Shown piece by piece: positions 24,815-32,776 of a stretch of DNA of 64,000 nt. This DNA is from Cohnella kolymensis (GTDB taxonomy: Bacteria > Bacillota > Bacilli > Paenibacillales > Paenibacillaceae), in the NCBI RefSeq assembly GCF_000829465.1, contig NZ_JXAL01000029.1, positions 36,996 through 100,995 on the forward strand, in the 5' to 3' direction. Every line of letters starts with the position of its first letter. Position 1 is the stretch's first letter. The notes under the pieces are model-generated. The model saw only the letters and a list, made by a program, of their open reading frames with translations. It was not told where the DNA came from and ran no database searches. Position numbers and translations under genes: made by a program.

Positions 24815-26728
24815 ATGCATCTATTATCCGTTGAACATATAACGAAGAGCTATAGCGATAAAATTCTGTTTGAAGACGTGACGTTCGGCGTCGAGACGAA
24901 TGACAGAATCGGCATTATCGGTGTGAATGGAACCGGTAAGTCCACCTTGTTGAAGGTAATAGCCGGAATTGAGCCTGCAGATTCGGGCGCGGTCACCAAG
25001 GGCAAGTTGGTTACCATTCGGATGCTGGCTCAGGATCCGGTATTTGCACCCGAGGAGACCGTGCTGGAGCATGTTCTGGGCGGCGATATTCCGCAGCTGC
25101 AAGCGGTAAGGGAATATGCCGCGATCATGGAGGCGTTGGAGCGCAAACCCGATGATCCCGGACTGGAAGAGGCTCTCTTAACCGCCAATCAGAAAATGAA
25201 CGAGCTCGACGCATGGCAGCTGGAAAGCGATGCGAAGACGGTACTTTCCAAGCTGGGCATTCGTAATTACGAGGATAAAGTATCGACATTATCGGGAGGT
25301 CAGCGGAAGCGGGTGGCTATGGCTGCCGCTTTGCTCCAACCGTCAGATGTGCTCATCTTAGATGAACCTACGAACCATATCGATAACGAGACTGTCGCTT
25401 GGCTGGAAGGCATGCTGCAGAAGCGGAAGGGCGCCCTTCTCATGATTACGCATGACCGCTATTTCCTGGACCGGGTCAGCAACCGCGTCATTGAGCTGGA
25501 TCAAGGGAAAGCCTACTTCTACGAAGCGAATTACAGCCGGTTTCTGGAGCTGAAGCTGGAGCGGGAAGAGCGGGAAGCGGCAGCGGAATCGAAACGGAAA
25601 AACTTGCTCAGGGGCGAGCTGGCGTGGATTCGGCGCGGTGCCCAGGCCCGATCTACCAAGCAGAAAGCGCGCATCGACCGGTTTGTTGCGCTTAAGGAGC
25701 AGACGCCCAAGGCGTCCTCGGACAAGCTGGAAGTTACCGCAGCATCGACCAGGCTGGGCAAAAAAATCGTTGAGATCGATCATATCTCCAAACGGTTCGG
25801 TGAGCGCACGCTCATTCGGGATTTCAGCTATATCGCCGTGCCGGAGGACCGGGTGGGAATCGTCGGCCAGAACGGAAGCGGGAAATCTACTCTGCTCAAG
25901 CTGATCGCGGGCAAGCTCCACCCCGACCAAGGCAGCATAGAACTTGGCGCGACGGTGAAGCTTGGATGGTTCAGCCAAGAGCACGAGGAGATGGATGAGT
26001 CGCTTCGTGTGATGGAATATATACGGGAAGGGGCGGACCAGGTCAGAACGGCCGATGGTTCTACCTTGTCGGCAGGGCAAATGTTGGAACGGTTTTTATT
26101 TTCCCCATCCATGCAGTGGACACCCCTGTCCAAGCTCTCCGGAGGGGAGAAGCGTCGTCTGCAGCTGCTGAGGATGCTGATGAGCGCCCCGAATGTGCTG
26201 CTTTTGGACGAGCCGACCAATGACTTGGACATCGCAACGCTTACGGTGCTCGAAGATTACCTGGATGACTTCCCGGGTGTTGTGTTTATCGTATCCCATG
26301 ACCGATATTTCCTGGACCGGACGGTTGACCGGATCTTGGCGTTTGAAGGCGGCGGGGTGATCACGCATCATACCGGCAATTATACCGACTATCAAGCTTA
26401 TGCACAGCGGCAGGACACTACCGAACAACCCGCGCTCTCTTCCGCCCAATCTCCTGAGTCGTCAAAGCCGGAAGCCCGGGAAAAGGCGCTGAAGATGTCT
26501 TTCAAAGAGCAGAGGGACTATGAGCAGATCGACGGCTGGATCGCCGACGCGGAGCAAGAACTGAAGCAAATCGCAGATAAAATGGAAACAGCCAGCAGCG
26601 ATTCCGCTCGTCTTCAGCAGCTGGCAGATGAGCAGCAACAGCTGGAGACGAAGCTGGAGCAGCTGCTGGAGCGTTGGACGGAGCTGAATGAGCTCGCCGA
26701 GAAAATTGTCGCGCAGAAGAAGAACTGA
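24815..26728 (+). CDS. ABC-F ATPase, Uup/YfmR-like
   Basis: A 637-residue soluble protein with two ATPase domains: Walker A GVNGTGKST and GQNGSGKST, signatures LSGGQRKR and LSGGEKRR, Walker B LILDEPTNHID and LLLDEPTNDLD. A linker rich in Arg/Lys/Glu lies between, and the C-terminal 80 residues form a charged coiled coil as in Uup. Known: ABC-F proteins bind the ribosomal E site and rescue stalled elongation; Uup/YfmR members act on difficult sequences. ATG 24815 is used; the SD is AGAAGG. A decayed partial copy of its 5' end lies at 7854. Confidence 0.92.
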   Translation: MHLLSVEHITKSYSDKILFEDVTFGVETNDRIGIIGVNGTGKSTLLKVIAGIEPADSGAVTKGKLVTIRMLAQDPVFAPEETVLEHVLGGDIPQLQAVREYAAIMEALERKPDDPGLEEALLTANQKMNELDAWQLESDAKTVLSKLGIRNYEDKVSTLSGGQRKRVAMAAALLQPSDVLILDEPTNHIDNETVAWLEGMLQKRKGALLMITHDRYFLDRVSNRVIELDQGKAYFYEANYSRFLELKLEREEREAAAESKRKNLLRGELAWIRRGAQARSTKQKARIDRFVALKEQTPKASSDKLEVTAASTRLGKKIVEIDHISKRFGERTLIRDFSYIAVPEDRVGIVGQNGSGKSTLLKLIAGKLHPDQGSIELGATVKLGWFSQEHEEMDESLRVMEYIREGADQVRTADGSTLSAGQMLERFLFSPSMQWTPLSKLSGGEKRRLQLLRMLMSAPNVLLLDEPTNDLDIATLTVLEDYLDDFPGVVFIVSHDRYFLDRTVDRILAFEGGGVITHHTGNYTDYQAYAQRQDTTEQPALSSAQSPESSKPEAREKALKMSFKEQRDYEQIDGWIADAEQELKQIADKMETASSDSARLQQLADEQQQLETKLEQLLERWTELNELAEKIVAQKKN

Positions 26729-26730
26729 TC

Positions 26731-26762
26731 GGAACGAGCCTGTGTAACCGCAGGCTCGTTCC
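26731..26762 (+). terminator. Perfect hairpin after ABC-F gene (T-poor)
   Basis: GGAACGAGCCTG (26731-26742) pairs perfectly with CAGGCTCGTTCC (26751-26762). No T run follows; it may be an mRNA end stabiliser or a weak terminator. Confidence 0.5.
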
Positions 26763-26776
26763 TACGTATTAAAGGA

Positions 26777-26879
26777 ATAAAAAAACCTTCCTGCATACGC
26801 AAGAAGGTGAATGGTTGAATCAAATGAAGTTTTATGATAAACTGATAATCTAGGCTTTTATAGTAACTTTTTACCCATC
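26777..26879 (-). ncRNA. Candidate small RNA divergent from the sigma factor gene
   Basis: A minus-strand unit with its own sigma-A promoter (26886-26914) and intrinsic terminator. The terminator stem pairs 26785-26790 with 26803-26808 around a TGC/GCA inner stem and runs into seven T on the minus strand. The predicted transcript is about 103 nt and has no plausible reading frame with an SD. I recognise no known RNA family. Supported only by promoter and terminator. Confidence 0.45.
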
Positions 26880-26885
26880 AATATC

Positions 26886-26914
26886 ATCTTAGCACAATGC
26901 CACCATTTTGTCAA
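26886..26914 (-). promoter_or_regulatory. Minus-strand sigma-A promoter
   Basis: TTGACA (26914-26909), 17-nt spacer, TAAGAT (26891-26886) on the minus strand, a near-consensus promoter pointing away from the sigma factor gene. Confidence 0.6.
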
Positions 26915-26963
26915 TAATCACAGGCGGCATATTACAACGGTTATAGAACGGAGGCGCGGGGTT

Positions 26964-27906
26964 ATGTCGAACGATGAACATACAGAATTCGATAAAGATA
27001 CGATTCAGCAAAAGTTGAATGCACGCGATCAGAGTGAGTTCAGTCATGATGACGACCTTACACTGCCGCCCGGCACGAAAATCAACGACCCCGTCAGAAT
27101 GTACCTGAAGGAAATCGGACGGGTGCATCTTCTTTCATCAGAGGACGGAGGTACAGCTCGCCAAAAGGATTGAGCAAGGGGACGAAGAGGCTAAGCGGCG
27201 ATTGGCCGAAGCGAACCTGCGGCTTGTCGTCAGTATTGCAAGGCGGTACGTCGGCCGCGGGATGCTGTTTCTTGATTTGATTCAAGAGGGCAATATGGGT
27301 CTGATCAAGGCGGTTGAGAAGTTTGACTATACGAAAGGCTACAAATTCAGTACGTATGCTACGTGGTGGATTCGCCAGGCCATTACACGCGCAATTGCCG
27401 ATCAAGCGCGCACGATCCGTATTCCGGTTCATATGGTTGAAACGATCAATAAGCTGATCCGCATCTCAAGGCAGCTTCTGCAAGAATTCGGGCGCGAACC
27501 CACTCCAGAGGAAATCGGCGAGAAAATGGAGCTCGATGCCGAAAAAGTTCGCGAGATTATGAAGATTTCGCAGGAACCCGTATCATTAGCGACACCGATC
27601 GGCGAAGAGAACGACTCGAATCTGGGCGACTTTATCGAGGATCAAGATGCGCTGGCGCCCGTCGATGCCGCAGCGTACGAGCTGCTGAAAGAACAATTGG
27701 AGGATGTACTCGATACGCTGACGGAGCGGGAAGAGAACGTCCTCCGCCTCCGGTTCGGGCTCGATGACGGCCGCACACGGACTCTTGAAGAGGTCGGCCA
27801 GGTTTTCGGCGTTACCCGAGAACGGATTCGCCAGATCGAAGCCAAAGCGCTGCGTAAGCTGAGACATCCAAGCCGCAGTAAAATGCTGAAAGATTTCTTA
27901 GAATAA
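26964..27906 (+). pseudogene. Primary-type sigma factor (RpoD/SigA family) lacking region 1.1, frame broken by one extra base
   Basis: Regions 1.2 to 4.2 are almost fully conserved: [79 protein letters not shown]. One extra G near 27150 shifts the frame; without it the text runs [20 protein letters not shown]. Only about 40 residues precede region 1.2, against roughly 100 in Bacillus SigA, so region 1.1 is essentially absent. It may be a SigA paralogue rather than the housekeeping factor, which usually sits next to dnaG. SD CGGAGGCG precedes ATG 26964. Confidence 0.85.
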
Positions 27907-27967
27907 GGAACCACTTGTCTGAAGCCCCGTATTAATGAGCAGGCTGGTACAGGAGGAGGAATTAGAA

Positions 27968-28294
27968 ATGAATTGTCCGGTTTGTGAAGGCTCTCGAATG
28001 AGAGAAGTAGAGAAGGACGGCATTCTGATCGATATTTGTCCGACGTGCAAAGGTGTCTGGCTCGACCGTGGGGAACTGGATAAGTTGATGGAGGATGTAC
28101 GGGAAGTACGGCAGGAATACAATGAGTGGTACTATACCGATTCAAAGCAGCCGCAGCCGGCGCCGAGGGTGCAGCAAGCTCCCCAGCAGCAGCCCTATTA
28201 CGGTGACCAATCCCGCCATCATGATCACTCCCATCACCCGCACAAGAAAAAGAAGAAGAGCGTTATGGATGTATTCGGGGATTTATTCGATTGA
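27968..28294 (+). CDS. Zinc-ribbon (zf-TFIIB) domain protein
   Basis: About 108 residues. The N-terminal 45 residues form a TFIIB-like zinc ribbon: MNCPVCEG, then DICPTCKGVWLDRGELDKL. The C-terminal half is low complexity: Gln/Pro-rich, then a His-rich run, then a Lys run, ending MDVFGDLFD. The start at ATG 27968 is chosen because GGAGGAGG lies upstream. Such proteins are small and of unknown role; nucleic-acid or metal binding is possible. It follows the sigma factor gene on the same strand. Confidence 0.83.
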   Translation: MNCPVCEGSRMREVEKDGILIDICPTCKGVWLDRGELDKLMEDVREVRQEYNEWYYTDSKQPQPAPRVQQAPQQQPYYGDQSRHHDHSHHPHKKKKKSVMDVFGDLFD

Positions 28295-28309
28295 CCCCCG
28301 TAATAAGAG

Positions 28310-28346
28310 AACCCCACTTCCTGACTACAGGGAGTGGGGTTTTCAT
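28310..28346 (+). terminator. Rho-independent terminator
   Basis: AACCCCACT (28310-28318) pairs with AGTGGGGTT (28333-28341), followed by TTCATT. Confidence 0.75.
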
Positions 28347-28379
28347 TATGACTGTCATTGGGTAACTAGAGAGACAAGG

Positions 28380-28425
28380 AGTAAAAAACAACAAAGGCCC
28401 GCATTAGCGGACCTTCGTTGTTTTA
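28380..28425 (-). terminator. Terminator of NlpC/P60 gene
   Basis: On the minus strand CAACGAAGGTCCGC pairs with GCGGGCCTTTGTTG (with mismatches) and runs into TTTTTT. Confidence 0.75.
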
Positions 28426-28431
28426 CAGAAG

Positions 28432-29037
28432 TTAATCCGTTGCGGAGGCGACTTCAGGAGCTTGCACGGCTGTTTCCGGCGCTGCTGCATCGCTTTGTAC
28501 GGCAACATCTGTCTTCAGAGCAGCCTCAGTGTCCTGAGGAGCAGTCTCGCTGTTGGCAGCAAGTACAACTTTCGGTTCGGTTGCAACTTTTAGATAAGTA
28601 TTCGCGTCCATTACACGACGGGCGGTTACAAAACGCTTCGAATAATAAGAATCACCCAAGCCGGAGATGGTAACTCCCTTGCGGCTGGATGAGTGGGCGA
28701 AATTGCCGTCGCCTACATAGATCCCTACATGCGAAATTCCGCGCCCGCTCGTATTGAAGAACACAAGATCGCCTGGCCGCAGTTCATCCCGGGCCACTTT
28801 CATACCACGAGTTGCTTGATCTCTCGAAGTACGAGGCAAATTAACGCCGAGCTGCTTAAATACATACCCGGTAAATCCGGAGCAGTCGAAGCCGCTCTTT
28901 GTGGTTCCGCCGTAATCGTAACCGATTCCGATCAATTTCCCCACTGTTGTGTCCAATTTGGAGTCCGCGAAGGCACTGCCAGCTTGGAATGTAAGCAATA
29001 ATGCAAGAGAAATCAAAGCAACCGACCATTTACGCAA
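28432..29037 (-). CDS. NlpC/P60 family cell-wall endopeptidase
   Basis: About 201 residues from TTG 29037, chosen because GGAAGGAG lies 8 nt upstream. Seen: signal peptide ending GSAFA, then an NlpC/P60 domain with catalytic Cys in FDCSGFTGYVF, His in SHVGIYVGDG and the third polar position in NFAHSSS (about residues 30-140), then an Ala/Glu/Val-rich tail. It cleaves peptidoglycan stem peptides outside the cell. The leader is a c-di-AMP riboswitch, a typical link between c-di-AMP and wall hydrolases in Firmicutes. Confidence 0.92.
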   Translation of the reverse strand: MRKWSVALISLALLLTFQAGSAFADSKLDTTVGKLIGIGYDYGGTTKSGFDCSGFTGYVFKQLGVNLPRTSRDQATRGMKVARDELRPGDLVFFNTSGRGISHVGIYVGDGNFAHSSSRKGVTISGLGDSYYSKRFVTARRVMDANTYLKVATEPKVVLAANSETAPQDTEAALKTDVAVQSDAAAPETAVQAPEVASATD

Positions 29038-29051
29038 AGCCGTGACTCCTT

Positions 29052-29176
29052 CCAATGCCTACGAGGTTAGCTGGAGGGTTCGGTTGAAGGTTCCCTATGG
29101 CTCCTGTGAAGCGAAGCCAATTCACCCGACTAAATGGTTCCCCCGTTTCCCGTTGCTCGGGAACTCGGCAGTTTTA
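29052..29176 (-). promoter_or_regulatory. c-di-AMP (ydaO/yuaA) riboswitch
   Basis: On the minus strand the conserved blocks of the ydaO class occur in order: GGGGGAACC, TCGGGTGAATTGG, CATAGGGAACC, CCGAACCC, and CAGCTAACCTCGTAGGC just before the SD of the NlpC/P60 gene. Known: this class binds c-di-AMP and usually turns off wall hydrolase and ion transport genes when the ligand is high. A TATAAA-like -10 precedes it at about 29175. Confidence 0.93.
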
Positions 29177-29312
29177 TAATACACAGCCTTACATATTCGC
29201 AAATTGTGACGAATTTCCTGCTGTATTAATATTAGAATTCGTTAATCTAACTCTCATAAACGGTTAATAAATCCCTCCTTTTTCTCATATTTTCCCGCCG
29301 ATAATAACGTCA
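29177..29312. other. AT-rich intergenic stretch
   Basis: No gene. It holds the promoter of the riboswitch-controlled gene (TTGCGA and TATAAA on the minus strand, near 29175-29200). Confidence 0.4.
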
Positions 29313-29351
29313 AACCCCGGTTGCAGCCCGTCTAAGAGCCGCAACCGGGGA
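29313..29351 (-). terminator. Terminator of the peptidase/membrane protein unit
   Basis: CCCCGGTTGC and GCAACCGGGG form a strong stem; on the minus strand TTTGACGTTATT follows. Confidence 0.65.
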
Positions 29352-29386
29352 TGTCCCGGAAAATGTCGAATTGGGACGAGGCAACA

Positions 29387-30201
29387 TTACAACTTTTGTT
29401 CGCGCCAAACCTGATATTGTGATGCGGCGGTCCATAAGGTAAGAAGTGAACGGATGAAATGAAATGCTTGATGCAGCGCGATGGCGAGGAAGCCTGACCA
29501 TAGCAGCGATACGGTTGATGCCGCTGCCGATACGGCGATTCCAATGCCCAGCAAGATTAAGGTTACGGACAGAAGGGGGAGAGCCCGCCGCAGCGCAAGC
29601 ATAAGGCCCTTCCAGATCCCTTCCCGGGATACAGCCCCGAATTGCATGAACTGGAACAACAAATGCAGAAGGAATCCCACACCGCCCAGCCCGCGGCGTA
29701 CGGCAGCAGTCCCAGCAGCCAATCCCGAAGGGAAGCTTCTGAGAAGAACCGGTCTTTCGCCAAGGGAACCAGCCATCCGGCGGGAAGCAGAACAAGCAGG
29801 TTCTCCAGCCAATACAGCATCGTTACCGGTTTCCATGTCTGGCGGATTCCGGACAAAACTTTGGTTCCTTCTCCATCCGAGGCGTGGTGAAAAGAGTAAT
29901 ACACGCCTGCGTTCAATACGGGATTCAAGATCATCCTTACCAGAAGCAGTCCGCCGAGCATCCAGAGCACTTCATTCAGAAGGCCGGTTTTGATTAGACG
30001 GAACTGAGCTTCTATGAGGAATACATGAACCGCATCGGAGTTGGGATGTTCATCCGGAAAGCGTGACAGTATGGGAGTTACGACATTGTCGATGAACCGG
30101 TAGAGGAAAAATCCCCATAATAGGCGATACAGAAAAAGGAGAACCAATACATATCTATGCCGCAGAGTCATGTCCCATCCCTTTTTTAATAATCCGTTCA
30201 T
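29387..30201 (-). pseudogene. Hypothetical multi-pass membrane protein, frame broken by one missing base
   Basis: About 270 residues with roughly six membrane segments. The first frame starts MNGLLKKGWDMTLRHRYVLV (SD GAGGAGAG) and reaches LLGLLPYAAG; near 29690 one base is missing, after which the other frame continues GGVGFLLHLLFQFMQFGAV to the end. The repeated TM-loop-TM pattern with Arg-rich loops is seen, but I do not recognise a family. It follows the M1 peptidase gene by 11 nt and is probably cotranscribed with it. Confidence 0.68.
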
Positions 30202-30212
30202 ATTTACTCTCC

Positions 30213-32202
30213 TCACCACGCCAATGTTCCGAACAAACCTTCGATGATCTGAGTCAATCCGGTCGACCATCGGGTACGGACTTTCGCAGGCACTTCGGCT
30301 TTAAGGAAGTTGTTATACCGGTGATTGTCGAGCACGACATGATAACCCGGGTCAATGGCTGCGTATGCCAAAGGAGACGAAGAGTTCAGTTTTACCTGCA
30401 CGTGATTCTGGACACCGTCCCATATCTTTCGCACGGTTTGCCCGTCCTCGAACCGGAGCCAGATCCCCACCTTGTGCGCGCTGCCTCCATATCGGCGGAG
30501 GAGCACGCGGCTTTCATAGCCGTTGTCGCTTTTTTCGCTGCTGATGTGCTCCACGGAATAATCCGTCATTTCCCCTCGCTGTACATGCGCTTGGAAGAAA
30601 TCGTTCCATTTGGTGTTTGTGACTGTCTCCACGATTTTCTGAAAATCCGAAGAGGAGGGATGCTTGAACCGGTATTTCTGGTAATAAGTGCGCAAAATCT
30701 TGTTCATCACTTTCTCGCCTACCTGCCGCTCAAGTGAGTTAAGCACCAGCTTGCCTCGCAAATACACATTGTCGGCGTACGAGTCTGCAGAGGCATATCT
30801 CCATGAGAATTGCTCGAGCGGTTCCGGGTTGGTCATGTAGCTGGCTTCCATCGTGATATTAGGCACCAAACCGTAAATGTTAGACATGAGCTTGTCTTCG
30901 GTATAGGAGGTGAATCCTTCATCGAGCCAGGCTTCCTCGAATTCGTTCGTAGCGATAATGCCGTACCAATATTGATGGGCAATCTCATGCACCAGCGTGC
31001 GTTCAAGCTCATAGCCGGGATTATCGTCCCGGGCCGCAGCGCCGGTTACGAGCGTCGGATACTCCATGCCGCCCGCTCCGTTCCCCTCGGCCGGAGGGAT
31101 CACGACAGACAGCGTGGAATAAGGATATTCTCCGTACCACTCTCCGAGCTTGGCCAGAGCGGATTTGGCCGCATGCATGTACCGATCCTTCAGTCTTTGT
31201 GACGTGTATCCAAATACAGCTTGATGCGTACCCCCGGCACTCCGACAGCGGAGAAGGAACTCTCGAAATATTCGAAATGCGGAGAGGCAGACCATCCGAA
31301 ATCGTGCACATCGTCGGCATAGAACTGGAAGATTTTGCGTCCTTCAGAGACCGCAGGCGTCTTCGTCTGAAAGCCGGTCGCAGCAACCTTATACGTCTCA
31401 GGAACATCAATCCTGACGTTATAAATGCCGAAGTCCGAGTAAAACTCCGAGTTGCCGTGATATTGGTGCAAGTTCCATCCTTCTGAGGTTTTGCCTCTCA
31501 TACCGACGGTTTCATAGACGGCAAGCTTAGGAAACCATTGGCCCGCCATGATGAAGTCGCCGGCTTTACCCATTCGAGCGAATACATCGGGAAGCTGTAC
31601 GGTAAAATGCATGCGAAGAGTAACGGACGAGCCGGGCTTGACCGCCTGCGGAAGACGGAGTGTCGTAAGCGTCCGGTCATTCACGTTACCGTCATCCGGC
31701 TGCACATACCGCATACGCGGCAGAAGGGTTTCACCCTGTTCAGTCGTTAACGAGGTGATTTGCATACTGCCGGTGCTTCCATTTTTCATTTTGTCACCGC
31801 GGAGTTGTCCGCCCGTCTCTTTGAGGAAAGTGCTGCCCGGAGAGAAAGCGTTCGGATACAAATGGAAATACAGATCGGTGACGGATTTGCGGCCCGGATT
31901 TTTCCAGGTCACGGTTTGCTGCCCGGTTAACGTTCCGTTGTCGCCAAGCACGACGGAAATGTGATACTCCGTTACCCGGTTGCTGAGCACGACGGGTTTC
32001 GGCTGCATCGGAGCATCCTGTGCGGGATCGACCTTGGTTTGACGGCAGAAGGCGGAGCGGCAGCCGGTTGTTCGGACAATGCGGAAGCGGGCAGGGCATA
32101 TTGATTCACCCAGGCATCGGCAAAGCCGAAATGAACGGAGAATACAAGCACAGCAGCGGCAGCGATATACAAAAGCATTCGCAGCAAGCGGCGTTGGGGC
32201 AT
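30213..32202 (-). pseudogene. Membrane-anchored M1 family metallopeptidase, two frame breaks
   Basis: Three frames join into about 670 residues. An N-terminal membrane anchor (LLRMLLYIAAAAVLVFSVHF) is followed, after a missing base near 32037, by a beta-rich domain (VTEYHISVVLGDNGTLTGQQ). After a second break near 31200 comes the M1 catalytic domain with GGMEYPTLV, the zinc motif HEIAHQYWY and the downstream Glu in NEFEEAWLDEGF. It should cleave peptides at the outer membrane face. Start at ATG 32202 after GGGAGGG. Both breaks are missing single bases. Confidence 0.85.
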
Positions 32203-32432
32203 ACGGATTACCCTCCCGTTGACAAGCATCTACGGCATGTATATGTTGGTTGTCCGAAGATTATATCTGTGCAGCGGGAGGAAGTAGATTAACGAAATTG
32301 GAAAATGTTTTATGTTTCCATTCCGGGGTTATTTATTTCTGAGGTTTGTCCATTCAGAGCGCAAAATTTGCAACTTAGCATGCCGATTCTGCTTTATTTG
32401 AACAGCTTCGACATTGTTCTCCCCGGTGTTTG

Positions 32433-32446
32433 TGCAAACGTTGTCA
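32433..32446. promoter_or_regulatory. CcpA-like cre site 1
   Basis: TGCAAACGTTGTCA fits the cre consensus TGNAANCGNWNNCA at every fixed position. It lies about 100 nt upstream of the predicted start of transcription. Confidence 0.65.
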
Positions 32447-32497
32447 TTCTCTTGTCAATACGCTGTTAATCGAGTAGGTACGCGTGTTTGGGCATAA

Positions 32498-32527
32498 TTG
32501 ACAGGGGGTTGCGGATACCGTTATTAT
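32498..32527 (+). promoter_or_regulatory. Sigma-A promoter of the amylopullulanase gene
   Basis: TTGACA (32498-32503), 18-nt spacer, TATTAT (32522-32527). Transcription would start near 32534. Confidence 0.6.
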
Positions 32528-32541
32528 AAAAACCAACAATT

Positions 32542-32555
32542 AGCAAACGCTTTCA
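32542..32555. promoter_or_regulatory. CcpA-like cre site 2
   Basis: AGCAAACGCTTTCA; its complement TGAAAGCGTTTGCT matches the cre consensus with one mismatch. It starts about 8 nt after the predicted transcription start, suited to repression. Confidence 0.6.
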
Positions 32556-32627
32556 TATACCTTTTGATGAGCTATTCATCGGCGTAAACTAAGGGCTTAT
32601 GAGTGTTTGCCTTTATTATCGCATTTG

Positions 32628-32641
32628 TGCAAACGTTTGCG
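32628..32641. promoter_or_regulatory. CcpA/LacI-like operator site 3
   Basis: TGCAAACGTTTGCG holds the perfect palindrome GCAAACGTTTGC, about 95 nt into the leader. It could bind CcpA or a MalR-like LacI-family repressor as a roadblock. Confidence 0.6.
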
Positions 32642-32776
32642 CAGATGAGGGGGTGAGATGAACAGACGGATTCCTGAGTATGCCGACGCGGCGTTTAGGC
32701 GGAAATGATTCAGGTGCGCTGTGTCACCATGTTAGTGCAAGGATTTCAGCCATAAATTTCAAGGAGGTTCATTACG

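Larger units (their letters stand above)
32203..32776. other. Regulatory region of the amylopullulanase gene
   Basis: No coding gene is supported. The stretch holds a promoter at 32498-32527, three catabolite-responsive-element-like sites, and a 5' leader of about 240 nt before the amylopullulanase start. A short open frame at 32680-32865 overlaps the true gene and is not used. Confidence 0.5.

Noticed and set aside
30213..32008. Two separate genes, a short M1 peptidase and an upstream beta-rich protein
   Set aside because: The two frames join exactly into one M1 family protein; no SD or start supports the second one alone.
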